This document shows, one piece after another, positions 16,516 to 24,028 of a DNA stretch of 37,024 nt; position 1 is the first letter of the stretch, and each line of letters begins with the position of its first letter. The position numbers were made by a program, and so were the translations under genes. Source of the stretch: an uncultured Spirochaetales bacterium (GTDB lineage Bacteria > Spirochaetota > Spirochaetia > Sphaerochaetales > Sphaerochaetaceae); NCBI GenBank assembly GCA_949293335.1, contig CASFDA010000024.1, forward strand, positions 1 through 37,024. Direction: 5' to 3'. A model generated the notes under the pieces. That model was given only the letters and a program-made list of their open reading frames with translations. It was not told the origin of the DNA and did no database searches.

Positions 16516-17090
16516 ATTTTTTCTGGAAGCTTTTCCTCCTTGTAGCCATTGATATAGGAAAGCACATCTTCGGGCTTTTGGGCTACACAGATGGAGGAAA
16601 GGACCTCCTCTTTGAGAAAGCCATCGCTTACTGCCCTCTCAAATTGCTGGATAAGTGATGAATAGTAATTTTCAGTATTGAGAAGGACTATTCCTTTCTT
16701 GTGATAGCCAAGCTGCTTCCATGTGAATATTTCCATCAGTTCCTCGAAGGTTCCTATTCCACCTGGAAGAGCGACGAAGAAGTCACCTCTCTGGTACATC
16801 GTCCTCTTCCTTTCGTGCATATCTTTCACTATCAACAGTTCTGATTCTACGTTTTTGACTCTCACTTCCTTCTTGTTCATGCTTTCCGGGAGCACCCCGA
16901 GAACGAAAGAACCATGTTTTTTCGCCTCATCGGCAACTATTCCCATCAGTCCGATGGCCCCTCCGCCATAGACAAGATCAAAATTGTTCTCTCCTATCAG
17001 CCTTCCAAGGAGTGCTGCATCGCGCGTGTAAGCTTCCCTTTGTCCGAGGGAAGAGCCGGAGAAAGTACATATTGTTTTCTTTTTTTCCAT
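16512..17090 (-). CDS. LOG-family (TIGR00730) nucleotide phosphoribohydrolase-like protein
   Basis: 192 residues. The family motif PGGIGTFEELMEIFTWKQLG is present, with the upstream FDLVYGGGAIGLMGIVADEA Rossmann part. LOG enzymes hydrolyse nucleoside 5'-monophosphates (AMP or cytokinin nucleotides) to the base and ribose phosphate. A perfect TATAAT (17104-17099 on this strand) ends only eight bases before the ATG and there is no ribosome binding site, so the mRNA may be leaderless. Co-transcribed with the YitT gene. Confidence 0.88.
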   Translation of the reverse strand: MEKKKTICTFSGSSLGQREAYTRDAALLGRLIGENNFDLVYGGGAIGLMGIVADEAKKHGSFVLGVLPESMNKKEVRVKNVESELLIVKDMHERKRTMYQRGDFFVALPGGIGTFEELMEIFTWKQLGYHKKGIVLLNTENYYSSLIQQFERAVSDGFLKEEVLSSICVAQKPEDVLSYINGYKEEKLPEKI

Positions 17091-17142
17091 AGTAATTGAT
17101 TATATAGATTTTTCTGCTCGAAACTACTTCACCTTATTTTTC

Positions 17143-17193
17143 TTGCTTGCATAGCACGCTATAGGCTAAAATTTATTCAATCAATTGGATTGA
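17143..17193 (+). promoter_or_regulatory. Promoter of the outer-membrane-type protein gene
   Basis: TTGCTT (17143-17148) and TAAAAT (17167-17172) are 18 bases apart. An inverted repeat TCAATC/GATTGA (17177-17193) lies in the expected leader, just before the AAGGAG ribosome binding site. Confidence 0.5.
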
Positions 17194-17212
17194 GAAGGAG
17201 AGTATCCTTAAG

Positions 17213-18202
17213 ATGAAAAAACTGATTTCACTTCTTGTTGTCTCGCTTTTTGCCCTGACAACGCTTTTTTCTGCTCAGCTGATGACAGCAACATGGGAAT
17301 GGGATGGAGGCGATGAGTATGTGGCCTACTATCGCTATCAGCTGGATTCTACAGACGAGGATGGCTGGGTCGTGGTCGATAGTTCTGTCACCACATATTC
17401 ACAGGAAGATCTCGATCCATATGTTGCTCATACGCTTTATATCGAAAGTTCTTACGATGGAGAGAACTGGTCCGAGACCGCATCCGCAACAGCAGAACCA
17501 CTTCTCAGTGCTTCCGATACACCGGAAGAGGTGACAGAACCTGCAGAGGATGTAGTTGTTGTTGAAGAGCCTGCAGAAGATGTAGTAGTTGAGGAAACAC
17601 CTGTCGTTGTAGAGGCGAACACATCACCTTCACGCTTTGCATTCTCACTTCTTGTCCGTGGTGGAATCACGTCACCTGCGAACATGACTCGAATCGATCC
17701 GGCTTTCTATTCGGTAGGTAGCGAATATATTGATCCGAACATCACAGCTGGCCTTTCACTTGATTTTGCAAATATCATAACCGCTGACAATGCTCTCGGA
17801 TTTGGCCTCAGGTTCGACTTTGATTACATAGCAGATCCTAAGACTGCATATGCTGGCGGAACTGAATTCTTCAATCCGAATGGATACTACAATGATGTAT
17901 CTGCGACTGTCCTCCTTACAATGGATGCCCGTGCAGGAGTCATGAATCTCCAGTTCGGCCTTGGTGCTGGAACAACAGCATTCCTAGGACAGACGACAGC
18001 TCTGGCCACATCCGCCAATTGGGATACAAGCATGAATGGGTATGACGTTGCCTGGAACGTGTTTGGCGAGGCCCTCGTAGGTGTAAGGTTCTACATCGGG
18101 GATATCTTCTCGCTTGGTCTCGAGGGATATTACAGGATCATGATTCCGAACTACGAGGATATGGACTGGGGCGCCAACTTGGTACTTGGTTTCACATTCT
18201 GA
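17213..18202 (+). CDS. Exported protein with predicted outer-membrane barrel
   Basis: 329 residues. Signal peptide MKKLISLLVVSLFALTTLFSA; residues ~22-95 look like a fibronectin-III-like fold (TATWEWDGGDEYVAYYRYQL, YTLYIESSYDGENWSE-type strands). An acidic Pro/Glu/Val linker with repeated EPAEDVVV follows (about 100-140). The last ~190 residues alternate hydrophobic and polar positions with many glycines and end in GANLVLGFTF, a terminal Phe typical of outer-membrane barrels. Probable surface or structural protein; no specific family recognised. Confidence 0.75.
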   Translation: MKKLISLLVVSLFALTTLFSAQLMTATWEWDGGDEYVAYYRYQLDSTDEDGWVVVDSSVTTYSQEDLDPYVAHTLYIESSYDGENWSETASATAEPLLSASDTPEEVTEPAEDVVVVEEPAEDVVVEETPVVVEANTSPSRFAFSLLVRGGITSPANMTRIDPAFYSVGSEYIDPNITAGLSLDFANIITADNALGFGLRFDFDYIADPKTAYAGGTEFFNPNGYYNDVSATVLLTMDARAGVMNLQFGLGAGTTAFLGQTTALATSANWDTSMNGYDVAWNVFGEALVGVRFYIGDIFSLGLEGYYRIMIPNYEDMDWGANLVLGFTF

Positions 18203-18203
18203 C

Positions 18204-19343
18204 GTGGACACAATATTTGATTATGTCAAATGGAGGGGAGACTTGCCTTTTTCGAGTCTCCCCTTAACTTGTGAAGACCAGCTTGTTCTTGCTGATCTTG
18301 CCTATGTCAATTTCTCTTGTGTGATGAATCAGGAGGAGACGCTGACGCTATATGATGCGGCGATCAGGATGCTCTCCCGTTCTTACATCGTTGATGATTA
18401 CAGGGACAGGAAGGACTATGTTTTCCTCTCTGAGATAATCAGCAAGGTTCGCTTTTCATCTCTTTGTTTATCAGACGTTGTGAATAATTTCGATGAAGAG
18501 ATGACGAAACAGTTCTTTGCCCTCACTTTCCATCTGCCTGATGGCAGTCTTGTGATAAGTTACAGAGGAACAGACATGAGTCTCACTGGATGGAAAGAGG
18601 ACTTCAATATGTCTTTTGAAGATACAGTTCCGTCTCAGAAGGATGCATTGTCTTATCTCAATCGGATTGCAGCTAAATACAAGGGGAAGATATTTCTTAC
18701 AGGGCACAGCAAGGGAGGAAACCTTGCAGTCTATGCCACAGCAAACGCTTCCAAGAGGATACAGCAGAGGATAGTCCGGGTATTCAATAACGATGGTCCG
18801 GGATTCAATGAAGAGAGCAGGACTTATTCAATTCTTCCATCGATAGCAGATAAGGTTGTGACGATCGTTCCTTCTTCTTCAATCGTAGGTATGCTCCTTG
18901 AACATCTTCCTTCGTATCGTGTTATCGAGTCGACATCTGTGAGCATATTCCAGCATGACCCCTATACCTGGTGTTTCGATGGTCCTCATTTCGCTTACAA
19001 GGAAAATCTTTCAGATGATTCTCTGATGATGAACAGGATCCTCTCAACCTGGATAAAGAGTCTTTCAAGGGAGAAGAGGGAAACTTTTGTGGATTCGCTT
19101 TTCTCAATTTTCGGAAATGCGGGAATAAAGACATTCCGCCTCAATAGCACAGATGTAATCATGCGCGGCCCTGATTTCATACGGGCATATTTCTCCCTCG
19201 CGCGTGAAGAGAGGAAAATGCTGAAGGATGTGACGATGAGCCTTGCCAGGATTGCAGGAGAGATGTTCTTCGATCATGATGATGAGAAGGGGAATGAGAA
19301 AGGCCTTCTGGATGAAAAAGGAAAGAAAGGGGAGCTGCAATAG
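18204..19343 (+). CDS. DUF2974/Mbeg1-like lipase-fold protein
   Basis: 379 residues from GTG 18204, one base after the upstream stop; the start MDTIFDYVKWRGDLPFSS matches the usual start of this family, so I prefer it to TTG 18186. The alpha/beta-hydrolase nucleophile elbow GHSKGGNLAVYA is clear (Ser in GHSKG), preceded by LVISYRGTD. Similar to class-3 lipase-like DUF2974 proteins found widely in Firmicutes and spirochaetes; substrates unknown. No ribosome binding site is seen; translation may depend on reading through from the upstream gene end. Confidence 0.82.
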   Translation: MDTIFDYVKWRGDLPFSSLPLTCEDQLVLADLAYVNFSCVMNQEETLTLYDAAIRMLSRSYIVDDYRDRKDYVFLSEIISKVRFSSLCLSDVVNNFDEEMTKQFFALTFHLPDGSLVISYRGTDMSLTGWKEDFNMSFEDTVPSQKDALSYLNRIAAKYKGKIFLTGHSKGGNLAVYATANASKRIQQRIVRVFNNDGPGFNEESRTYSILPSIADKVVTIVPSSSIVGMLLEHLPSYRVIESTSVSIFQHDPYTWCFDGPHFAYKENLSDDSLMMNRILSTWIKSLSREKRETFVDSLFSIFGNAGIKTFRLNSTDVIMRGPDFIRAYFSLAREERKMLKDVTMSLARIAGEMFFDHDDEKGNEKGLLDEKGKKGELQ

Positions 19344-19379
19344 CCATAATGTATAGTTGCTGGAGTTGCTTCCAATGTA

Positions 19380-19408
19380 TTGTTTGCAACTCCTCGCTAT
19401 GGTACAAT
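19380..19408 (+). promoter_or_regulatory. Promoter with extended -10 ahead of the Fic gene
   Basis: TTGTTT (19380-19385), 17 bases, then TACAAT (19403-19408) preceded by TGG, an extended -10. It lies on the 3' side of an inverted repeat GGAGTTGC/GCAACTCC (19362-19369 and 19386-19393). Expected start near 19414. Confidence 0.6.
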
Positions 19409-19413
19409 AACCC

Positions 19414-19559
19414 TGCTTTTGGCCGGGGCATATTACGGCCCGCATGTGGAGTTCATGCGTGATTACAGATAGATCGTCAGATTTCCGTGACATTCGGGAA
19501 ATATGTGGTGATAAAGCTGGAAACTCCTATGAATGCTGGGAGGGCCTTGCCGCTAAATT
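19414..19559 (+). promoter_or_regulatory. Structured 5' leader of the Fic gene
   Basis: About 145 bases from the predicted start site to the ATG contain three consecutive hairpins: GGCCG/CGGCC (19421-19440), CGCATG/CATGCG (19441-19459) and ATTTCC/GGAAAT (19481-19502). GGGAGGG at 19538-19544 is 15 bases from the ATG, too far for normal initiation. I do not recognise a known riboswitch. It could be a translation-control leader. Confidence 0.45.
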
Positions 19560-20327
19560 ATGAATAGTTCAGCAGTAGATGGCTGTTTAAGTTACATTAA
19601 GTTCGGATACGATTTTGATGGAATAGATTTTTCCGTCTCCGCCGAGGATGCGCTCAAGAAGATACTTGAAGAGGAAGATGATGCTTCCTCTGTGATTTCA
19701 AGATTCATCGAGGAGAAGAGACTCGATGTTCCATATGAGGCCACGTCCTCCGAACTAGGTTTTTATCCAGGAACAAGATGCCTTGTGAATTACTTCAATA
19801 TCAAGGATAAAGGGATACTCAAGCAGATTGAGACCTGGATTTCCTCCATGCGCATCGCGGAACTCTTTGTCAGGCCTAAAGAACTTCCTTTCTCTTTTGA
19901 TTATCTGAAGGCAATACATCAGCATATTTTTGGTGATGTGTATCCTTCTGCAGGGATGATAAGGGACAAGAACCTTGAGAAGCACAGTGAGTACTGCAGG
20001 GCTGAGTATATCGAGGAGCAGGCTCAGGATATCTTCTCGAAGCTTGCCCAGCTGAATTATCTCAAGGGGATTGATGACTTCGATGATTATATAAATGAGC
20101 TTGCCTACTTCATGGGTGAGATGGAGGCTCTCCATCCGTTCAGGGATGGCAATGGGAGGACAACGAGGTTTTTCTTCACCAGACTTTCCAGAAAAGCTGG
20201 ATATGATATCATCTGGAGTTCTGTCGACGTGGACAGGTATCTGGAAGCGAACATCGCATCGATCGACGGGGATTACCAGCCTCTTTTCAGCGTTCTTGAA
20301 GAGAGCGTGATAAGGCGCATAGATTGA
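19560..20327 (+). CDS. Fic-domain protein with N-terminal antitoxin-like segment
   Basis: 255 residues. The Fic motif is intact: HPFRDGNGRTTR at 192-203, with catalytic H192. The core begins near residue 67 (FYPGTRCLVNYFNIKD). Fic enzymes attach AMP or other phosphate-containing groups to target proteins. The first ~55 residues resemble VbhA-type antitoxins (pattern FDGIDFSVSAEDALKKI, then a helix ending in SRFIEEKRL). The inhibitory motif of that family is [ST]xxxE[GN]; the nearest match here is GYDFDG (16-21), with the key Glu replaced by Asp and no Ser/Thr, so inhibition may be weak or absent. The start must be ATG 19560 or ATT 19557 because a stop precedes them. Confidence 0.85.
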   Translation: MNSSAVDGCLSYIKFGYDFDGIDFSVSAEDALKKILEEEDDASSVISRFIEEKRLDVPYEATSSELGFYPGTRCLVNYFNIKDKGILKQIETWISSMRIAELFVRPKELPFSFDYLKAIHQHIFGDVYPSAGMIRDKNLEKHSEYCRAEYIEEQAQDIFSKLAQLNYLKGIDDFDDYINELAYFMGEMEALHPFRDGNGRTTRFFFTRLSRKAGYDIIWSSVDVDRYLEANIASIDGDYQPLFSVLEESVIRRID

Positions 20328-20328
20328 A

Positions 20329-20973
20329 ATGACATTGGTTGTCATCCTTACTCTGGTTGTCATATTAGTTCATTTCCACTCGATAAAGAGCGGACAACGC
20401 ATGCTCAACTCAATCTCCAAGATATTGATCGTTCCGATGCTTTATCTCTCGTTTTCATCTTTTGCATCGTTTGTCGGGATAGACCTTGGAAACATTGAAT
20501 GCCTGATATTTGCACTCCTTTTCTATACCGTTGGGGATCTTCTGATGGAGCTGGACGGGAAATTCAAGCTCGGTTCTGCATCTTTTCTGGCCGGACATGT
20601 GCTTTACATGGCATATTTCCTTTCTCTTGGTTTTGCCATTCAGGACGCCATTTTCTGGGGTATTCTGTGGTTTTCATCGTTCTTCCTGTATTTCTCATCT
20701 TTTGTCCCTGTCAGGGGTGACAGGCTCATGACATTCTATGCGGCGGTGCTTCTTCTTTTCGGCATGATTGCAGGCGCATCTGGAGAAAGCGGATTCTATC
20801 TGCATAAGATCTATGCGTTCTTCGGCGTTGTTGCATTCACTTTCTCTGACAGCATTCTCGTTCTTCAAAAGAGGAGAGGAGATGAAAAAGATGAGATGCT
20901 GGTGATGTTCACTTATGTAAGCGCAAATGTATTGCTTCTTCTGAGCGCAATATTCGCATCGATCGGACTCTGA
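20329..20973 (+). CDS. YhhN/TMEM86-family membrane protein
   Basis: 214 residues with about eight membrane helices. The family pattern is visible: FYTVGDLLMELDGKF, then FLAGHVLYMAYF and the C-terminal VVAFTFSDSILVL. Animal relatives are lysoplasmalogenases that hydrolyse vinyl-ether lysolipids; the bacterial role is less clear. It begins one base after the Fic stop, so the two are probably co-transcribed. Confidence 0.82.
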   Translation: MTLVVILTLVVILVHFHSIKSGQRMLNSISKILIVPMLYLSFSSFASFVGIDLGNIECLIFALLFYTVGDLLMELDGKFKLGSASFLAGHVLYMAYFLSLGFAIQDAIFWGILWFSSFFLYFSSFVPVRGDRLMTFYAAVLLLFGMIAGASGESGFYLHKIYAFFGVVAFTFSDSILVLQKRRGDEKDEMLVMFTYVSANVLLLLSAIFASIGL

Positions 20974-21639
20974 TCAGAATCCCAGATAGAACATATAAAG
21001 GCCAAGGATCAGGATCAGTGTGCCGATTATATATGATGCGTATCTGGATATCCTCGTGTTCCTGATTCGTCTGATGAATGTGCTTGATGTCCCTGCTACG
21101 ACAGATAGCACACCATGTCCCAGAGAGAAGAAGAATATCAGCAACATGGAATAGAATGTGCTTTCAGAGAGGGTTATGAACGCGAGCAGGCTGATCAGCA
21201 TAGGTGTTGCGCATGGAGATGAGAATAATCCCATGAGGAAGCCTGCGATCAGTGCCCCTAGATACCCCCTTCTCTGATTTTTCTGCAAAAGGTTCGCAGA
21301 TGGCACAACAGAAATCACATTCCATGACTGGAGGGCAAGGAGAACCATCAGAATGCCCAGCAGTATGTACCACCACGATCCTGCGCCACGCATCACTTCC
21401 CCGAGCGATATTGCAATCAGGCCAAGAAGTGAAAACGTGATTGCCGTTCCGAGTGCAAAAAGTAGTGAATACAAGAATCCTTTTTTCGTCTCTGTCGTCG
21501 TTTGCGATACATAGGCTATCACAAGCGGAAGCGATGAGAGGGAACAGGGCGAGATGCTGGTCAGAACGCCCATCAGGAATGCGATGAGAGGGGAAAGGAG
21601 TGGATATGCTTCAAGCATGGAAGTGAGTGTCTCGCTCAT
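20974..21639 (-). CDS. ccdA: CcdA/DsbD-type thiol-disulfide transmembrane protein
   Basis: 221 residues with six predicted helices. The two redox cysteines of the family sit in SISPCSLSSLP (helix 1) and FSSPCATPML (helix 4). These proteins carry electrons from cytoplasmic thioredoxin across the inner membrane to periplasmic partners. The ATGA overlap (21636-21639) with the thioredoxin-like gene makes a natural electron relay. Confidence 0.88.
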   Translation of the reverse strand: MSETLTSMLEAYPLLSPLIAFLMGVLTSISPCSLSSLPLVIAYVSQTTTETKKGFLYSLLFALGTAITFSLLGLIAISLGEVMRGAGSWWYILLGILMVLLALQSWNVISVVPSANLLQKNQRRGYLGALIAGFLMGLFSSPCATPMLISLLAFITLSESTFYSMLLIFFFSLGHGVLSVVAGTSSTFIRRIRNTRISRYASYIIGTLILILGLYMFYLGF

Positions 21640-22145
21640 AACTCAACTCCCATATCAGAGAAGATCATGTACATTTCCTCTTTGCTCAGTATCCCCTGAT
21701 GGCATGTCAGCGCAAGCTCACCTGAATCTTTGTATGCGTATTGCAAGAATCGTATCTGACTGCTTACATCCTCACTCGGTTCGTATGGCTTTCCTCCCTT
21801 TTCAAAGAAGAACTGCGTGGGAACGACAGAAGCCGGAAGGCCGCCTGTCAGAGTCGGATTTGCCCATATGTCTGCATACAGGACCCTCACTTTCCCATAG
21901 CTTTCCTTCCAGAAAGCCTCTAGATCCGGTTTCATTGCATTGCAGGGAGGGCACTGCTCTGATCCGAAATCAAGCAGCAGGGGAAGGTCAAGTGAAAGGA
22001 AGCCGTCGTCCCAGGCTGTATACTCCAGAGGAATCATATCCTGAGGTGTTTCCGTCTTTTCCCAGAATGGATTTTTAAGGAAATAAACGAATACTATGAG
22101 TACCAGTACCAGAACAACGAGTATTATCTTGATCTCTCTTTTCAT
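21636..22145 (-). CDS. Membrane-anchored thioredoxin-like protein
   Basis: 169 residues if ATG 22145 is used (MKREIKIILVVLVLVLIVFVYFL, a signal anchor); the frame stays open to 22220 but the extra 25 residues look like leader. No strong ribosome binding site supports either. The domain outside the membrane has the redox motif DFGSEQCPPCNAMKPDLEAF, with CPPC, and a later PTQFFFEKGG with the cis-proline. Another Cys follows in ALTCHQG. Likely the periplasmic acceptor of electrons from the CcdA-like protein. Confidence 0.85.
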   Translation of the reverse strand: MKREIKIILVVLVLVLIVFVYFLKNPFWEKTETPQDMIPLEYTAWDDGFLSLDLPLLLDFGSEQCPPCNAMKPDLEAFWKESYGKVRVLYADIWANPTLTGGLPASVVPTQFFFEKGGKPYEPSEDVSSQIRFLQYAYKDSGELALTCHQGILSKEEMYMIFSDMGVEL

Positions 22146-22223
22146 CATTAAGAGATTACCGCAGAAATCCAGGATTGTGAATTCTCCACATTTCTCCTTT
22201 TCTGTTTGTGTTATCATCAAAGT

Positions 22224-22925
22224 ATGTTTGAAACAGAAAGATTGTTACTCAGACCATGGACAAAAGAGGATGCTGATACTCTTTTCACATATTCCAAAGA
22301 TCCTGTGATGGGTCCACGTGCTGGCTGGGCGATGGCCAAGAGTGTCGAAGAGAGCAGGAGAGTGCTGATGGATGTCCTCATGACAGATGAGACTTATGCC
22401 ATCGAACTGAAGAAGAATAAAGGCAATGTCATAATCGGCTGTGCCAGTCTGAAGAAGAGAGGGGAGAGCAGGTTCATTACAAAGGAGCATGAAGCTGAGG
22501 TAGTCATCTGGATCGCCAATAAATTCTGGAACAAGGGATATGCGACAGAGGCCCTGAAAGAGATGCTGAGGCATGCTTTCGATGATGTCGGGCTGGAGTC
22601 TGTGATCGGCATCTATTTTGAGGGGAATGACAACGGGAGACGGGTTCTGGAAAAGTGCGGATTTACATATTCCCGTATGGTCCTTGGAAAGAAATACAGC
22701 GAATACTGGGACACTTACAAAGTACATGTGATGGAGATACTCAAATCAAGATATCTCAATCTGATAGGACGCTCAGATACTGAGAAGGTGGAGCTTTATA
22801 TCAGTAAGGGAATCCTCGCGTATTTCAGGAATCAGGGGGGCGACTGGCAATCGCGGATCAATGACATACTTCTAAGAGCTGTGGACGAAGAGATAGAGAA
22901 TAGCGGGAGTAATGCAACTGACTGA
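22224..22925 (+). CDS. RimJ/RimL-type GNAT acetyltransferase with BrnA-like C-terminal tail
   Basis: 233 residues from ATG 22224 (MFETERLLLRPWTKED, the standard start of this family). Residues 1-173 are a GNAT domain with the acetyl-CoA loop ANKFWNKGYATEAL (99-111). Residues ~188-222 are not part of GNAT: KVELYISKGILAYFRNQGG followed by DWQSRINDILLRA closely follows the C-terminal ribbon-helix-helix pattern of BrnA antitoxins. TATCAT (22212-22217) ends six bases before the ATG and no ribosome binding site is seen, so a leaderless mRNA is possible. The GNAT part is sure; the tail assignment is probable. Confidence 0.83.
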   Translation: MFETERLLLRPWTKEDADTLFTYSKDPVMGPRAGWAMAKSVEESRRVLMDVLMTDETYAIELKKNKGNVIIGCASLKKRGESRFITKEHEAEVVIWIANKFWNKGYATEALKEMLRHAFDDVGLESVIGIYFEGNDNGRRVLEKCGFTYSRMVLGKKYSEYWDTYKVHVMEILKSRYLNLIGRSDTEKVELYISKGILAYFRNQGGDWQSRINDILLRAVDEEIENSGSNATD

Positions 22926-22956
22926 TCATGAGGACGTGTGGAATCTCCTCATGATC
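22924..22956. repeat. Perfect inverted repeat between convergent genes
   Basis: GATCATGAGGA (22924-22934) and TCCTCATGATC (22946-22956) form an 11-bp perfect stem with an 11-base loop. There is no T-run on either side, so it is a possible bidirectional stop or mRNA 3'-end protector for the GNAT and livF transcripts rather than a classical terminator. Confidence 0.6.
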
Positions 22957-22985
22957 TGAAAGTTGTTGGCAATACGTTGTTTCCA

Positions 22986-23684
22986 TCATGATCCCAGGTA
23001 AGCTTTCTTCACGTTTTCATCCAAAAGCAGGTCCTTTCCTTTTCCTGACAGTGTGATCGCTCCAGTTTCCATCACGTATGCCATATCTGCAATCTGGAGC
23101 GCCATGTTCGCATTCTGTTCGATCAGGAGGATCGTCACACCTTCATTGTTTATCTCCTTTATGATTCTGAAGATGTCCTTCACGACAATAGGGGCGAGAC
23201 CGAGGGAAGGTTCATCTATCATCATCAGTTTTGGCCTGCTCATCAGAGCTCTTCCTACAGCTAGCATCTGCTGTTCGCCTCCAGATAGTGTGCCTCCGAG
23301 CTGCCAGCTTCTTTCTTTCAGCCTTGGAAAGAGTTTATAGACCAGATTCAGATCATTTCCGATATTGTCATTCCTGAGGTATGCGCCTATTTTCAGGTTT
23401 TCCAGTACTGTGAGGTCAGGAAATATCCTCCTTCCTTCTGGCACTAGTGTGATTCCCTTGCTCACAATGTATGAGGGATCCTTGTCCGTGATATCATCAC
23501 CATCGAAAGAAATCGAGCCGGAATGTGCTTTTACAAGTCCTGCAATTGTCCTGAGCGTAGTGCTCTTTCCCGCTCCATTGGCACCGATCAATGTCACTAT
23601 GCTTCCTTCTGGAACCGAAAATGAAATGCCTCTCACTGCTTCGATTCCCCCGTAATTAACTTTCAGATCTTTTAGTTCAAACAT
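22986..23684 (-). CDS. livF: LivF-type branched-chain amino acid ABC ATPase (orphan)
   Basis: 232 residues from ATG 23684 (MFELKDLKVNYGGIEAV); the longer frame to 23708 runs through the livG end. Walker A GANGAGKST, TLVPEGRRIFPDLTVLENL, signature LSGGEQQMLAVGRALM and Walker B LMMIDEPSLGLAP are typical LivF features, and the C-terminus ends KKAYLGS. The ATG overlaps the end of a livG remnant by eight bases, the normal livGF arrangement. No livH, livM or complete livG/livJ is in the window, so the protein has lost its transporter here. Confidence 0.92.
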   Translation of the reverse strand: MFELKDLKVNYGGIEAVRGISFSVPEGSIVTLIGANGAGKSTTLRTIAGLVKAHSGSISFDGDDITDKDPSYIVSKGITLVPEGRRIFPDLTVLENLKIGAYLRNDNIGNDLNLVYKLFPRLKERSWQLGGTLSGGEQQMLAVGRALMSRPKLMMIDEPSLGLAPIVVKDIFRIIKEINNEGVTILLIEQNANMALQIADMAYVMETGAITLSGKGKDLLLDENVKKAYLGS

Positions 23685-23811
23685 CTTCAGACACCCCCAG
23701 ATAAGCATCTATGACCCTTTGGTTCTTCTGGATTCCCAATGTCTCCTGCTTTCTTCCCGCACCATTGTCGCCGCTTGCCGGTTCGTATACGCCGATCTTG
23801 CTGACTGCTCC
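23677..23811 (-). pseudogene. livJ-livG deletion junction remnant
   Basis: One open frame of about 44 codons joins two unrelated pieces. The first, KIGVYEPASGDNGAG followed by RKQETLGIQ, is the conserved mature N-terminus of a LivJ-type binding protein. The second, KNQRVIDAYLGVSEDV and stop, is the conserved C-terminus of LivG, in the correct phase with livF. The joint lies within about IQ/KNQ, near 23725. Everything between (rest of livJ, livH, livM, most of livG) is missing. The livJ piece is cut off upstream by the end of the IS200/IS605-type element. Confidence 0.72.
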
Positions 23812-23829
23812 CACAGGCGAGCCTGTGGG
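23810..23829 (-). repeat. Right-end hairpin of the element
   Basis: CCCACAGGC, GA, GCCTGTGGG on the plus strand; effectively an 8-bp stem with a 4-base loop. Subterminal hairpins of this kind are recognised by Y1 transposases at the right end of IS200/IS605 elements. The livJ fragment starts directly beyond it. Confidence 0.65.
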
Positions 23830-24028
23830 GTTCTAGTGGATAGGCTTGCACCATGTCCGTACACCATTCTCAGGCTTTGGGACCAGGGCTGCCGCCCAGA
23901 GCACCGGAACTGCCGGCCAAGCACCATTCTTGGCACATTAGCGACCGGCTTCTACCTTTCGTCATGGAGAGACAGTCAGCTCCCCAATTTTATATTTATC
24001 TTCTTTCTGTCTCTTCTGTTTCTCCTCC
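23810..24028 (-). ncRNA. Candidate omega RNA (TnpB guide RNA)
   Basis: The ~220 bases from the tnpB stop to the right-end hairpin are GC-rich on this strand and contain several self-complementary stretches (for example GGCCGGC near 23910-23916 and paired GGGCGGCAGCCC near 23888-23899). In this element family the RNA scaffold lies just here and its guide is read from the flank past the right end, which would be livJ sequence. Expression and structure are inferred. Confidence 0.4.

Noticed and set aside
19495-19559. Cobalamin-type riboswitch in the Fic leader
   Set aside because: A GGGAA...GGTG stretch recalls part of that class, but the other conserved boxes are missing or in the wrong order.
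23709-23936. 75-codon frame on the minus strand between tnpB and livF
   Set aside because: It covers the right-end hairpin and candidate guide RNA, has no family features, and runs in a different phase from the livJ-livG remnant.
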